A stretch of DNA of 64,000 nucleotides from Marinobacter shengliensis. GTDB lineage: Bacteria > Pseudomonadota > Gammaproteobacteria > Pseudomonadales > Oleiphilaceae. The stretch spans positions 620,001-684,000 of the forward strand of contig NZ_PXNO01000027.1 in assembly GCF_003007715.1 (NCBI RefSeq), read 5' to 3'. The position numbers and the translations under genes are program-made. Shown here in pieces: positions 37,849 through 46,435 of this stretch. The notes under the pieces were generated by a model that saw only the letters and a program-made list of their open reading frames with translations, ran no database searches and had not been told where the DNA came from. How positions within the stretch are numbered: position 1 is the first letter of the stretch; each line of letters starts with the position of its first letter.

Positions 37849-38379
37849 ATGAGACGCAGACATCGCAGGCTGACGGCTCAGGCGGATCTGGACATTACCG
37901 CGTTTCTGAACCTGATGATTGTACTGGTGCCGGTGTTGTTACTGGGCATGGTGTTCACCCAGATCCGGATGATTGAGCTGAACTTCCCCGGCATGGAAGC
38001 CGGGCAGGCACCGGCCTCTGAGAATTTTCGGCTGGTGGTGACCGTCATTCCCGCCGGCCTGGAAGTAGCCGACAGTGAGCGCGGGCTGATTGAAGTGCTA
38101 CCGGTCAAGGATGGTAGCCAGGACTACCAGGGGCTCAGCGCCATTCTTCAGCAGATCAAGGCCCGCATTCCGGACAAAACCGACGTGACCCTCGAAGTGG
38201 GCCCGGATGTGGATTATCAGACATTGGTAACGGTCATGGATACGGTACGCTCTTACCCGGCGGTTGTTGCCGCCAGTGTGGTCGAGGCTGAGTTATTCCC
38301 GGATGTGTCCCTGATGGATGCAGGTGAGGATCGTACTCTGGCGCAGCGGGCCGCGGCAGCGGATGGAGGCGGCGTATGA
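37849..38379 (+). CDS. ExbD/TolR-like protein lacking the conserved Asp
   Basis: 176 aa, ATG 37849. One transmembrane helix near residues 18-40 (ITAFLNLMIVLVPVLLLGMV) and a periplasmic domain ending in VEAELFPDVSLMDAG. In ExbD/TolR the helix starts F-I-D-V-M, the Asp being essential for proton coupling; here codon 21 (AAC, 37909-37911) gives Asn in FLNLMIVL. The companion ExbD at 38376 retains its Asp. It may be a structural partner in a mixed ExbD dimer. Overlaps the next gene by 4 nt. Confidence 0.9.
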   Translation: MRRRHRRLTAQADLDITAFLNLMIVLVPVLLLGMVFTQIRMIELNFPGMEAGQAPASENFRLVVTVIPAGLEVADSERGLIEVLPVKDGSQDYQGLSAILQQIKARIPDKTDVTLEVGPDVDYQTLVTVMDTVRSYPAVVAASVVEAELFPDVSLMDAGEDRTLAQRAAAADGGGV

Positions 38380-38864
38380 AGGCATCGCGTCGCGCCCGTC
38401 TGCGCCAACGCCATTACGGCAGGATGCACAAGGCCGGTGGCCTGAACCTGGTGTCGCTGATGGATATCTTCACCATTCTGGTGTTCTTTCTGATGGTGAA
38501 TTCCTCCGATGTGAAGGTCATGCAGAATACGGCAGACGTGCCTTTGCCGACCTCGACGGCGGAGAAAGAGGCCGTGGAGAACCTGACTGTGCAGATCAGT
38601 GGCCGATCCATTCTGGTTCAGGGCCGGGAAGTGGCGAGGCTGGACGGCATTGAGGCCTCGGACACCCACATAGCGGGATTGTCTGAAGAGCTGGCGTATC
38701 GCCGGGGCCGTTGGGCGGAAGTGCCAGACCAGGGCCTGGAAGTCACCATCATGGCGGGGAAGGAGACGGACTACCGGTTACTGCGTAAGATTATGCAAAC
38801 CTGTGTAGACGAGGATTTCCGGCAGGTCCGGTTGGCGGTAGAGGCGGAGGTGCGCAATGGCTGA
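38376..38864 (+). CDS. ExbD/TolR-like protein with conserved Asp
   Basis: 162 aa, ATG 38376 overlapping the first exbD-like gene (ATGA). Transmembrane helix near residues 26-45 (LVSLMDIFTILVFFLMV), with the proton-carrying Asp at residue 30 (GAT 38463-38465). The periplasmic domain has the ExbD pattern (VQISGRSILVQGREVARLDG; VTIMAGKETDYRLLRKIMQT). Should be the energised partner of the ExbB-like channel. The next gene starts 8 nt before its end. Confidence 0.92.
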   Translation: MKASRRARLRQRHYGRMHKAGGLNLVSLMDIFTILVFFLMVNSSDVKVMQNTADVPLPTSTAEKEAVENLTVQISGRSILVQGREVARLDGIEASDTHIAGLSEELAYRRGRWAEVPDQGLEVTIMAGKETDYRLLRKIMQTCVDEDFRQVRLAVEAEVRNG

Positions 38865-39798
38865 ACGCAGGCCAAGCACGCAAACTGCCCGCCTTCCGTG
38901 GAGCAGGGATGGACGGGAGAGCGCGCGTTTCGGTGTGATACTTGCGGTCATGCTTGCGCTGTTTCTGTTGCCGGCCATGATTATCCCCACTCTGCAAATA
39001 CCTGAACCGGAACGGTCGGAAGCAGAGCGCATTCCGCCGCGGCTGGCGCAGTTGGTGGAGGCGCCAAAACCCGTTGTAGTTGAGGTACCAGATCCTGAGC
39101 CCTCGCCTGAACCCGAGCCCGAGCGTGCAGAGGCCGAACCCGTCGTGGCCGACCCGGAACCCCGTCCGGAACCCAGGGTATCGGCACCCCCGGAGCAGAC
39201 GGCCGAGCAGGCCCGGGAAAATGCCGCACGTTCTGGTTTGTTTGCCATGAAAGACCGGCTTGCGGCACTGAAGGCGCCCGAGCCGTTAGCCCGGCCCGAG
39301 AACCGGACCGCCAACGTTGGTGATGTACAGGCAGAGGTGCAGCAACCGCAAGACGACCGCTCCAGGGTGTTAGCCGGCAGTGGCGGCGTCCAGAGCCGTG
39401 AGGGGCCAGCCCGGGAAGTGGCGCTCGCAGAGCAGACGGTGCAAGCCGTCTCTGCGCCTCAGGAAGACCTAGCGGTTGCCCCGGCGACCGAGGGCAGGCC
39501 CTCGGTAGGTGAGCGGGCCATGAGCAATATACGGCAGGTGTTCGATACCCAGAAAAGTGTGCTTTATGCCCTTTACCAGCGGGAACTGCGACAGGACCCG
39601 ACGCTTGAAGGAAAGGTCACATTGGAGTTGGTGATAGAGCCGGATGGCTCAGTATCTGCCTGCCAGGTCGTCAGCTCTGAGCTGGGTAACCCGGCCCTGG
39701 AGCAACGCATTGCAATGCGGGTACAGATGTTCAACTTTGGCGCAGATAATGTCGAAACCCGGAAGGTTCGATTCCCGATCGATTTCCTCCCGGGCTGA
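38857..39798 (+). CDS. TonB/AgmX-like energy transducer
   Basis: 313 aa, ATG 38857. Single N-terminal transmembrane segment (FGVILAVMLALFLLPAMII, ~29-47), a long Pro/Glu-rich rod (~50-120, DPEPSPEPEPERAEAEP) and a middle helical part. The C-terminal ~90 residues (RQVFDTQKSVLYALYQREL, LEGKVTLELVIEPDGSVSA, MRVQMFNFGADN) match the AgmX/PglI or TonB C-terminal fold. It would carry movement from the ExbB/ExbD stator across the periplasm to the TPR proteins or an outer-membrane partner. Last gene of the operon; convergent with the MaoC gene 12 nt away, with no terminator between. Confidence 0.88.
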   Translation: MAERRPSTQTARLPWSRDGRESARFGVILAVMLALFLLPAMIIPTLQIPEPERSEAERIPPRLAQLVEAPKPVVVEVPDPEPSPEPEPERAEAEPVVADPEPRPEPRVSAPPEQTAEQARENAARSGLFAMKDRLAALKAPEPLARPENRTANVGDVQAEVQQPQDDRSRVLAGSGGVQSREGPAREVALAEQTVQAVSAPQEDLAVAPATEGRPSVGERAMSNIRQVFDTQKSVLYALYQRELRQDPTLEGKVTLELVIEPDGSVSACQVVSSELGNPALEQRIAMRVQMFNFGADNVETRKVRFPIDFLPG

Positions 39799-39810
39799 CA
39801 GGGCCCGACC

Positions 39811-40296
39811 TCAGCTTTCGATAGTAATTTTCGGCAGGCGTGGCTTTTGCAATGATATTTTCTCGGTGGGGGCGATGACCTTCGCCTCGCCGGTCACCAC
39901 CTGGCTGTCATTCTGATTGCGCACATCGCACTGGAGTACCACGCGGTTCTTCGGTTCTTTGCGCAGAACGGTGAGGGTGACGGTCAGGGTGTCGTCCAGT
40001 TTGACCGGGCGCTTGAACGCCAGGCTCTGCTCAAGGTAAATGGTGCCGGGGCCGGGCATAACCGTGGCCAGTGCGGCAGAAATCAGTGAGCCACTCCACA
40101 TACCATGGGCAATGCGCTCCTTGAACATGGACTCTGCAGCAAACTCGGAGTCCAGGTGAACCGGGTTCACATCGCCCGACACCGCAGCAAACAATACCAG
40201 CTCATCTTCGGTCAGTGTCCGGGTGAAGGTGGCAGAGTCGCCCTCGTTCAATTCGTCATAGGTAATATTTTCAAGGGTATCCAGGGTGTCGCTCAT
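39811..40296 (-). CDS. MaoC-family dehydratase / enoyl-CoA hydratase-like
   Basis: 161 aa from ATG 40296 on -, with GGAG 7 nt upstream; the much longer open frame to 41004 runs antisense to fadD and is not used. Single hot-dog domain with the hydratase motif: AAVSGDVNPVHLDSEFA (catalytic Asp and His) then RIAHGMWSGSLISAAL. Expected to hydrate trans-2-enoyl-CoA in fatty-acid or polyester metabolism; divergent from fadD, which supports a role in fatty-acid use. Regulated region between them is 234 nt. Confidence 0.92.
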   Translation of the reverse strand: MSDTLDTLENITYDELNEGDSATFTRTLTEDELVLFAAVSGDVNPVHLDSEFAAESMFKERIAHGMWSGSLISAALATVMPGPGTIYLEQSLAFKRPVKLDDTLTVTLTVLRKEPKNRVVLQCDVRNQNDSQVVTGEAKVIAPTEKISLQKPRLPKITIES

Positions 40297-40530
40297 CACA
40301 GACTCCGGTGACGGAAGAAGTGTTTGAAAGGGGTATACAGTTGTACCGTTTAACGCTTCGAAAACTACCTCATCGTTAACAAAACTGCTATTCTCTCCCG
40401 ACTTTTTAAGGCTGAGACTTTTGTCGGGTTGATTTTTTGACCAGCTCGGCCTTGGCAAAACATTACAATCAGGGAGCTTCTGAACCCATCCGGTGGCTCC
40501 CCAATAGCGCCAATCAGACAGGAGATGGTG
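40297..40530. promoter_or_regulatory. Divergent maoC-like/fadD promoter region
   Basis: 234 nt between two divergent lipid genes. It holds AT-rich stretches and a GTTT/AAAC dyad (near 40348-40366, arms 10 nt apart) that could be a regulator site of the TetR type found at fatty-acid genes. I cannot assign -35/-10 boxes with confidence. Confidence 0.35.
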
Positions 40531-42207
40531 ATGGATTTTGAGCAGTTCTATCAAGACAAGTACCCCGCCGGCATTCCCCGTGAGGTAGATCTCAAGAAAT
40601 ACAAAAACATGGTGGATGTATTTGAACAGGCTGTTAAGAAGTTTGCAGACAAGCCTGCGTTCACTGCGGTTGGCGTCACCCTGACATACCGGGATCTTGA
40701 TACTCAGAGCCGTAATTTTGCGGCCTGGCTGCAGAACAAAACCGATCTCAAACCGGGTGATCGCATTGCGGTGCAAATGCCCAACATTACCCAGTACCCG
40801 GTGATTGTCTTCGGTGCCATGCGTGCTGGCCTGATCGTTGTTAACACCAACCCGCTGTATACCACCCGTGAAATGGAGCACCAATTCAACGATTCCGGTG
40901 CCAAGGCGCTGGTGGTGCTGGCCAACATGGCAGACAACGCGGAGAAAGTGCTGCCCCATACCGGCATTGAGCACGTGATCGTGACTGAAATTGCCGATAT
41001 GCATTCACCCATCAAGCGTACCCTGATGAACGCTGTGGTGAAGCACGTCAAGAAGATGGTTCCGTCCTACAACCTGCCGACTGCCCACAAACTGCCGGCG
41101 GTGCTCAGTGCCGGTGCCCGTGAGAAGTTCACTCCGGTTGACATCAATCTGGACGACCTGGCTGTACTGCAGTACACCGGTGGCACCACGGGTGTCGCCA
41201 AGGGCGCGATGCTGACCCACGCTAACCTGGTGGCCAACCTGACCCAGGTGCGCCCTATGATGGAAGACCAGGTAGAAGAGGGCAAGGAAGTGGTGATTGC
41301 ACCGCTGCCGCTGTACCACATCTACTCGTTTACCCTGAACTGCGGCATCATGCTGGAAGCCGGCGCCCACAACGTTCTGATCCCGAACCCGCGCGATATT
41401 CCGGGCTTCGTGAAGGAAATGCAGAAGCAGAAGTTCTCTGCTTTCATTGGCCTGAACACCCTGTTCGTGGCCCTATGTAACAACGAGGACTTCCAGGATC
41501 TGGATTTCTCCGGCCTGAAGCTGACGGCTTCTGGTGGTATGGCGCTGACCAGCGATACCGCAAAAATGTGGGAGCGGGTGACCGGTTGTGAAATCAGTGA
41601 AGGTTACGGCATGACTGAAACCTCTCCGGTGGTTACCTTCAACCCCCGCAGCGCCATCCAGATCGGCACCATCGGCCTGCCGATCCCGTCCACCGTGGTT
41701 AAAACCATCGACGACGACGGCAACGAAACACCCATCGGTGAGCCCGGGGAACTGTGTGTGAAAGGCCCGCAGGTGATGCGTGGTTACTGGCAGCGCCCGG
41801 AAGACACACAGAAGTCCTTCACTGACGATGGCTTCCTGAAAACCGGTGACGTTGCACTGATCCAGGAAGATGGCTATATCCGCATTGTTGATCGCAAGAA
41901 AGACATGATCATTGTGTCTGGCTTCAATGTGTTCCCGAACGAGATTGAAGACGTGGTAACCAGCCATCCGAAAGTGGTTGAGTGCGCCGCTGTGGGCATT
42001 CCGGACGCCAAGAGTGGCGAGGCCGTCAAGGTCTACGTGGTGCCCACGAAAGAGGGTGTCACCGCAAACGAACTCAAAGAGTTCTGCCGCGAGCGCCTGA
42101 CCGCCTACAAAGTGCCCAAGCACTTTGAGTTCCGGGACGAGCTGCCCAAGAGTAACGTGGGCAAGATTCTTCGCCGTGAACTGCGGGACGAAGCCAACGC
42201 CAAGTAA
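40531..42207 (+). CDS. fadD: Long-chain fatty acid-CoA ligase FadD
   Basis: 558 aa from ATG 40531, 6 nt after AGGAG (ATG 40525 overlaps that site and is less likely). Adenylate-forming enzyme: P-loop LQYTGGTTGVAKGAMLTH (residues ~210-227), SEGYGMTETSPVV, the GDVALIQEDGYIRIVDRKKD hinge (split ~445-465) and a catalytic Lys in the final GKILRRELR. N-terminus MDFEQFYQDKYPAG resembles FadD. It activates fatty acids with ATP and CoA at the membrane for beta-oxidation. A 14-bp terminator hairpin follows 37 nt downstream. Divergent neighbour is a MaoC hydratase. Confidence 0.95.
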   Translation: MDFEQFYQDKYPAGIPREVDLKKYKNMVDVFEQAVKKFADKPAFTAVGVTLTYRDLDTQSRNFAAWLQNKTDLKPGDRIAVQMPNITQYPVIVFGAMRAGLIVVNTNPLYTTREMEHQFNDSGAKALVVLANMADNAEKVLPHTGIEHVIVTEIADMHSPIKRTLMNAVVKHVKKMVPSYNLPTAHKLPAVLSAGAREKFTPVDINLDDLAVLQYTGGTTGVAKGAMLTHANLVANLTQVRPMMEDQVEEGKEVVIAPLPLYHIYSFTLNCGIMLEAGAHNVLIPNPRDIPGFVKEMQKQKFSAFIGLNTLFVALCNNEDFQDLDFSGLKLTASGGMALTSDTAKMWERVTGCEISEGYGMTETSPVVTFNPRSAIQIGTIGLPIPSTVVKTIDDDGNETPIGEPGELCVKGPQVMRGYWQRPEDTQKSFTDDGFLKTGDVALIQEDGYIRIVDRKKDMIIVSGFNVFPNEIEDVVTSHPKVVECAAVGIPDAKSGEAVKVYVVPTKEGVTANELKEFCRERLTAYKVPKHFEFRDELPKSNVGKILRRELRDEANAK

Positions 42208-42244
42208 ACGGCGAATGGTGCAACCCTTAGGTTGAACTGCTTCC

Positions 42245-42280
42245 CACAAAGACCCTGCTCAGGCAGGGTCTTTGTGTTTC
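42245..42280 (+). terminator. Rho-independent terminator of fadD
   Basis: Perfect 14-bp stem CACAAAGACCCTGC / GCAGGGTCTTTGTG (42245-42258 and 42263-42276), 4-nt loop TCAG, then TTTC. It lies 37 nt after fadD. Confidence 0.85.
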
Positions 42281-42353
42281 TACCGTTTGGATTTCCCGCT
42301 AGACTGTGGCGCCTTGTGATGCATCTATCAATCCATGAGTCTGTTGCCGTTCA

Positions 42354-45300
42354 ATGACTGACAAAACAACGCCCGATAACGCCCAACCCACGGCTGCTGA
42401 TCCTCAGGCGGCAGTGAAGGCCGTTATGAGCCAGCTGGATGTCTGTAACCAGCAGGAAGCGGCGCGCATTATCCGCAGAGTGGGCCGAACCAAGGGCAAG
42501 CCGGGCCAGAAAGACCTGGAACAGATGGCGAACTGGTTGGAACAGGGGCTTGAGAAGGTGCGCCAGCGTCAGGCGCTGCACCGCCCAGCGAGTTTTCCGC
42601 CGGGACTACCGGTCAGTGATCGGGTGGACGACATCAGCGAGGCCATTCGTCATCATCAGGTGGTGATCATCGCCGGTGAAACCGGCTCCGGTAAAACCAC
42701 CCAGATTCCGAAAATCTGCCTGAACCATGGCCGTGGCGTTCGTGGGCTGATTGGCCACACCCAACCGCGCCGGATCGCCGCGCGCAGTGTCGCCGCCCGT
42801 ATCGCCGAAGAGCTTGGTGAACAGGTTGGCCAGCAGATCGGTTACCAGGTGCGCTTTACCGACAACACCTCGGAGGCGTCCCGGGTCAAGGTCATGACCG
42901 ATGGCATCCTGCTGGCGGAGATCCAGCACGACCGCTTTCTGGATCGTTATGACACGCTGATTATCGATGAGGCCCATGAACGAAGCCTGAATATCGATTT
43001 CCTGCTCGGGTACCTCAAGCAACTGTTACCGAAACGGCCGGATCTGAAAGTCATCATTACCTCCGCCACCATTGAGGTTGATCGCTTCAGCGAGTTCTTC
43101 GATAAAGCACCGGTTATTGAGGTCAGCGGCCGAACGTTTCCGGTGGACGTCCGCTATCGGCCCCTGACCGGCGATGAAGACGACCGTGACCAGGGCTGGA
43201 CCGACGGCGTACTGTCAGCCATTGAGGAGATCGAACAGCACGAACGCAAGGAGAAGCAGCCCCCAGGAGATGTGCTGGTGTTCCTGCCGGGTGAGCGGGA
43301 AATTCGGGCGCTCAGTAAAGTGCTGCGGCATGCGGAGTTGCGACACACCGAAGTATTGCCGTTATATTCCCGGCTCAGTAACCAGGAACAGAACCGGGTT
43401 TTCCAGGCCCATAAAGGCCGGCGGCTTGTGTTGTCCACCAACGTGGCGGAAACCTCGCTGACGGTACCCGGTATTCGTTACGTGATCGATACGGGGGTTG
43501 CCCGTATCAGCCGTTACAGCGTTCGCTCCAAGATTCAGCGGTTGCCGATCGAGCCGATCTCCCAGGCCAGCGCCAACCAGCGGGCGGGGCGTTGCGGGCG
43601 GGTGGCGCCGGGTATTTGTTTTCGGCTTTATGATGAAGCCGATTTTCTTAACCGGCCCGAGTATACCGACCCGGAAATCCTGAGAACCAATCTGGCCTCG
43701 GTCATCCTGCAAATGGCCACCTCGGGCCTGGGCGATATCCAGAATTTCCCCTTCCTGGAAGCGCCGGATCGCCGCCAGGTGAACGATGGCTACAAGCTGC
43801 TGGAAGAGCTGAGCGCTGTTGACGATAAACGCCGAGTGAGCCGTCTCGGCCGGACCATGGCACGCCTGCCACTGGACCCGCGCCTGGCACGGATGCTGGT
43901 GACGGCCGCTGAGCAGGGCAGCCTGAGCGAAGTGCTGATTGTGATTGCCGGCCTCAGTGTCCAGGACCCAAGAGAGCGGCCCCAGGATAAACAGCAGGCA
44001 GCCGACCAGGCCCACGCACCGTTCAACGACAAGGAATCGGACTTTGCCACCTTGTTGAATATCTGGAACTGGTTTGAGGAGCAACGCCAGGAGCAATCCC
44101 AGAACCAGCTAAAGAGGCTTTGCCAGAAAACCTTCCTGAGCTGGATGCGAATGCGCGAGTGGCGGGATATTCACCGGCAACTGACGTTGATCTGTCGGGA
44201 GCAGAAACTGGCACTGAACAAGCAGCCGGCAAGCTATGAGTCCATGCACAAGGCGATTCTTGCCGGTTTGCTGGGTCATGTGGCGGTTAAGGTTGAGAAG
44301 CGGGAATACCTGGCCACTCGAAATCGGAAAGTGATGATCTTTCCTGGTTCGAAGGTGGCCAAGTCCGGGCCCAAGTGGATTGTGGCGGCGGAAATTGTGG
44401 AAACCAGCAAGGTATTCGCCCGCATGGTTGCCGCCATCCAGCCGGAATGGGTTGAACCCCTGGCGGGCCATGTGGTGAAACACCACTTTTTCGAACCTCA
44501 CTGGGAGCAGAAGCGTGCCCAGGTGATGGGTTACGAGAAGGTGACGCTTTATGGACTCGATATCGTCGCCAAGCGGCGGATTCCCTACGCCAAGGTAGAT
44601 CCGGAGGAATGCCGGAATCTGTTCATCCGGCGCGCCCTGGTGGAGGGTGATTACCGCTCAAAGGCTCCGTTTATTGCCCGCAATCGGGAGATGCTCGATA
44701 CCGTCGAGAACCTGGAGAAGAAAACCCGCCGTCGTGACCTGTTGGTGGATGACGAGGTGTTGGTGGCCTTTTACGACCAGAGGCTGCCGAAAGACATTGT
44801 TAGCGGTCGCCACTTTGAAAGCTGGTGGAAGGGCCTGTCTGCCGACGAACTTCGCAAACTGGAGCTGACCGAGGCCGATGTCTTGCAGCGCCCGCTGGAC
44901 CAGGGCGCAGCGGAGCAATATCCGGATTATCTGGAGTGGGAAGGCGTCAAGTACCCGCTCAGTTACGAATTCGAGCCCACCAGCGAGCGGGACGGGGTAA
45001 CCCTGCAGGTGCCGTTGATGGCGCTCAAGCAGATTCCGTCACGCCGGCTGGAATGGCTGGTGCCGGGGCTGTTGCGAGAAAAATGCATCGCCCTGGTGAA
45101 AGGGTTGCCCAAATCCCTGCGCCGTAACTTTGTGCCGGTTCCGGATTTCGTCGATGCCGCCCTCGCCAACATGCAGCCTGGCAACGAGCCCCTTGCCCTG
45201 AAACTGGGGGATCAACTGCGCCGGATGACCGGTGTGCAGATTGATCCGGAAGCCTGGCCGGAGGACGAATTGCCCCGGCACCTGCGGATGAACCTTCGGG

Positions 45301-46286
45301 TAACCGGAGACAAAGGCAAAGTGGTGGCAGAGAGCCGGGATACCGACGATTTGCAGGCCAAGCTGGAGGGTCGGGCGGAAGCGGCGCTGGCCTCGGCTAC
45401 CAGCGACGATGATCGTTCGAGAGCACCGAAAGAATTCAGTGACTGGCAGTTTGGCAATATGCCCGAGCAGGTGCAGACCGAAAAAGGCGGTATGCAGGTA
45501 ACCGTCTATCCCGCCCTTGAGGACCTGGGCAAGCAAGTACGGTCCATTCGCTGCCTGGACCGGTTAACCGCTGAGGACACCCTGCGCCGGGGTATTGCCC
45601 GGCTGATCATCAACCGGTTTGGCAACACCCTCGCGGACCTTGAGCGCAAGCTGCCCCGGTTCAAACAGTCCGCGCTGATGTTTGCCCCGGTAGGACAGGC
45701 GAAGGTGCTGCTGGACGATCTGTTGTTGTCTGCGGTGATGCAACACTTCCTGCCCGGAACCCTGCCCAGAGACGAAGAAAGCTTTATCCGAGTGTTCGAT
45801 GCCCACCGCGGGGATTTTATTCCGGCGTTAGAGCAGGCCGACGAACGCCTTTACCAGGCTATGGCCGGTTACCAGAAAGTGGCCAAACAGCTCAAGGGCA
45901 AAATTAACCTGGCGCTGGCGCAGAGCATGGCAGATCTGAAATTCCAGCTTCAGCACCTGGTCTATCCGGGCTTCCTGGTGGCCACGCCATCCCAGTGGCT
46001 GGAACGCTTCGGGGTGTATTTCGAGGCTGCCTTGATTCGCCTGGAAAAAATGCCCAGGGAGATGGGCCGCGAGCGCGAATTCCTGCACACCATTGAGCCA
46101 CTGTGGGCCCGCTACGCCACCAAGCTGGAACAGCAGAAACGCCAAGGTGTGCGGGACCCTGAACTGGAGCTGTACCGCTGGATGCTGGAAGAATACCGGG
46201 TCTCATTCTTTGCCCAACAACTGGGCACGGCGATGACCGTATCGGCCAAGCGACTTGACAAACAGTGGCAGAACACACGGGTGTAG
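42354..46286 (+). CDS. hrpA: ATP-dependent RNA helicase HrpA
   Basis: 1310 aa from ATG 42354; no clear Shine-Dalgarno, and ATG codons further in are possible. DEAH-box helicase: Walker A GETGSGKTTQIPK (from residue 107), DEAH at residues 205-208 within IIDEAHERSLN, motif III TSATIE, motif VI QRAGRCGRVAPG, then the HA2/OB-type region and the long HrpA C-terminal extension (DUF3418-like) that distinguishes HrpA from HrpB. Length agrees with E. coli HrpA (1300). It unwinds RNA and takes part in mRNA processing and stalled ribosome handling. Single-gene unit. Confidence 0.96.
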   Translation: MTDKTTPDNAQPTAADPQAAVKAVMSQLDVCNQQEAARIIRRVGRTKGKPGQKDLEQMANWLEQGLEKVRQRQALHRPASFPPGLPVSDRVDDISEAIRHHQVVIIAGETGSGKTTQIPKICLNHGRGVRGLIGHTQPRRIAARSVAARIAEELGEQVGQQIGYQVRFTDNTSEASRVKVMTDGILLAEIQHDRFLDRYDTLIIDEAHERSLNIDFLLGYLKQLLPKRPDLKVIITSATIEVDRFSEFFDKAPVIEVSGRTFPVDVRYRPLTGDEDDRDQGWTDGVLSAIEEIEQHERKEKQPPGDVLVFLPGEREIRALSKVLRHAELRHTEVLPLYSRLSNQEQNRVFQAHKGRRLVLSTNVAETSLTVPGIRYVIDTGVARISRYSVRSKIQRLPIEPISQASANQRAGRCGRVAPGICFRLYDEADFLNRPEYTDPEILRTNLASVILQMATSGLGDIQNFPFLEAPDRRQVNDGYKLLEELSAVDDKRRVSRLGRTMARLPLDPRLARMLVTAAEQGSLSEVLIVIAGLSVQDPRERPQDKQQAADQAHAPFNDKESDFATLLNIWNWFEEQRQEQSQNQLKRLCQKTFLSWMRMREWRDIHRQLTLICREQKLALNKQPASYESMHKAILAGLLGHVAVKVEKREYLATRNRKVMIFPGSKVAKSGPKWIVAAEIVETSKVFARMVAAIQPEWVEPLAGHVVKHHFFEPHWEQKRAQVMGYEKVTLYGLDIVAKRRIPYAKVDPEECRNLFIRRALVEGDYRSKAPFIARNREMLDTVENLEKKTRRRDLLVDDEVLVAFYDQRLPKDIVSGRHFESWWKGLSADELRKLELTEADVLQRPLDQGAAEQYPDYLEWEGVKYPLSYEFEPTSERDGVTLQVPLMALKQIPSRRLEWLVPGLLREKCIALVKGLPKSLRRNFVPVPDFVDAALANMQPGNEPLALKLGDQLRRMTGVQIDPEAWPEDELPRHLRMNLRVTGDKGKVVAESRDTDDLQAKLEGRAEAALASATSDDDRSRAPKEFSDWQFGNMPEQVQTEKGGMQVTVYPALEDLGKQVRSIRCLDRLTAEDTLRRGIARLIINRFGNTLADLERKLPRFKQSALMFAPVGQAKVLLDDLLLSAVMQHFLPGTLPRDEESFIRVFDAHRGDFIPALEQADERLYQAMAGYQKVAKQLKGKINLALAQSMADLKFQLQHLVYPGFLVATPSQWLERFGVYFEAALIRLEKMPREMGREREFLHTIEPLWARYATKLEQQKRQGVRDPELELYRWMLEEYRVSFFAQQLGTAMTVSAKRLDKQWQNTRV

Positions 46287-46435
46287 GGCCTGAACAGGGT
46301 GCTTCTCGGGCCAGTGTGAGGAAGGGTTGCACCGTTCTGGTGCTACTGGACTTTGGTCAGGCGGGCAATTCCGGCCGTGTGTGTTAGTATTTCTGACAGC
46401 ATAGTGTCTTATTACAACCATGACGTGGGGTTATT

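Noticed and set aside
40297..41004. Long N-terminal extension of the MaoC protein
   Set aside because: The extension lies across the promoter and inside fadD; ATG 40296 has a proper ribosome site and fits the family length.
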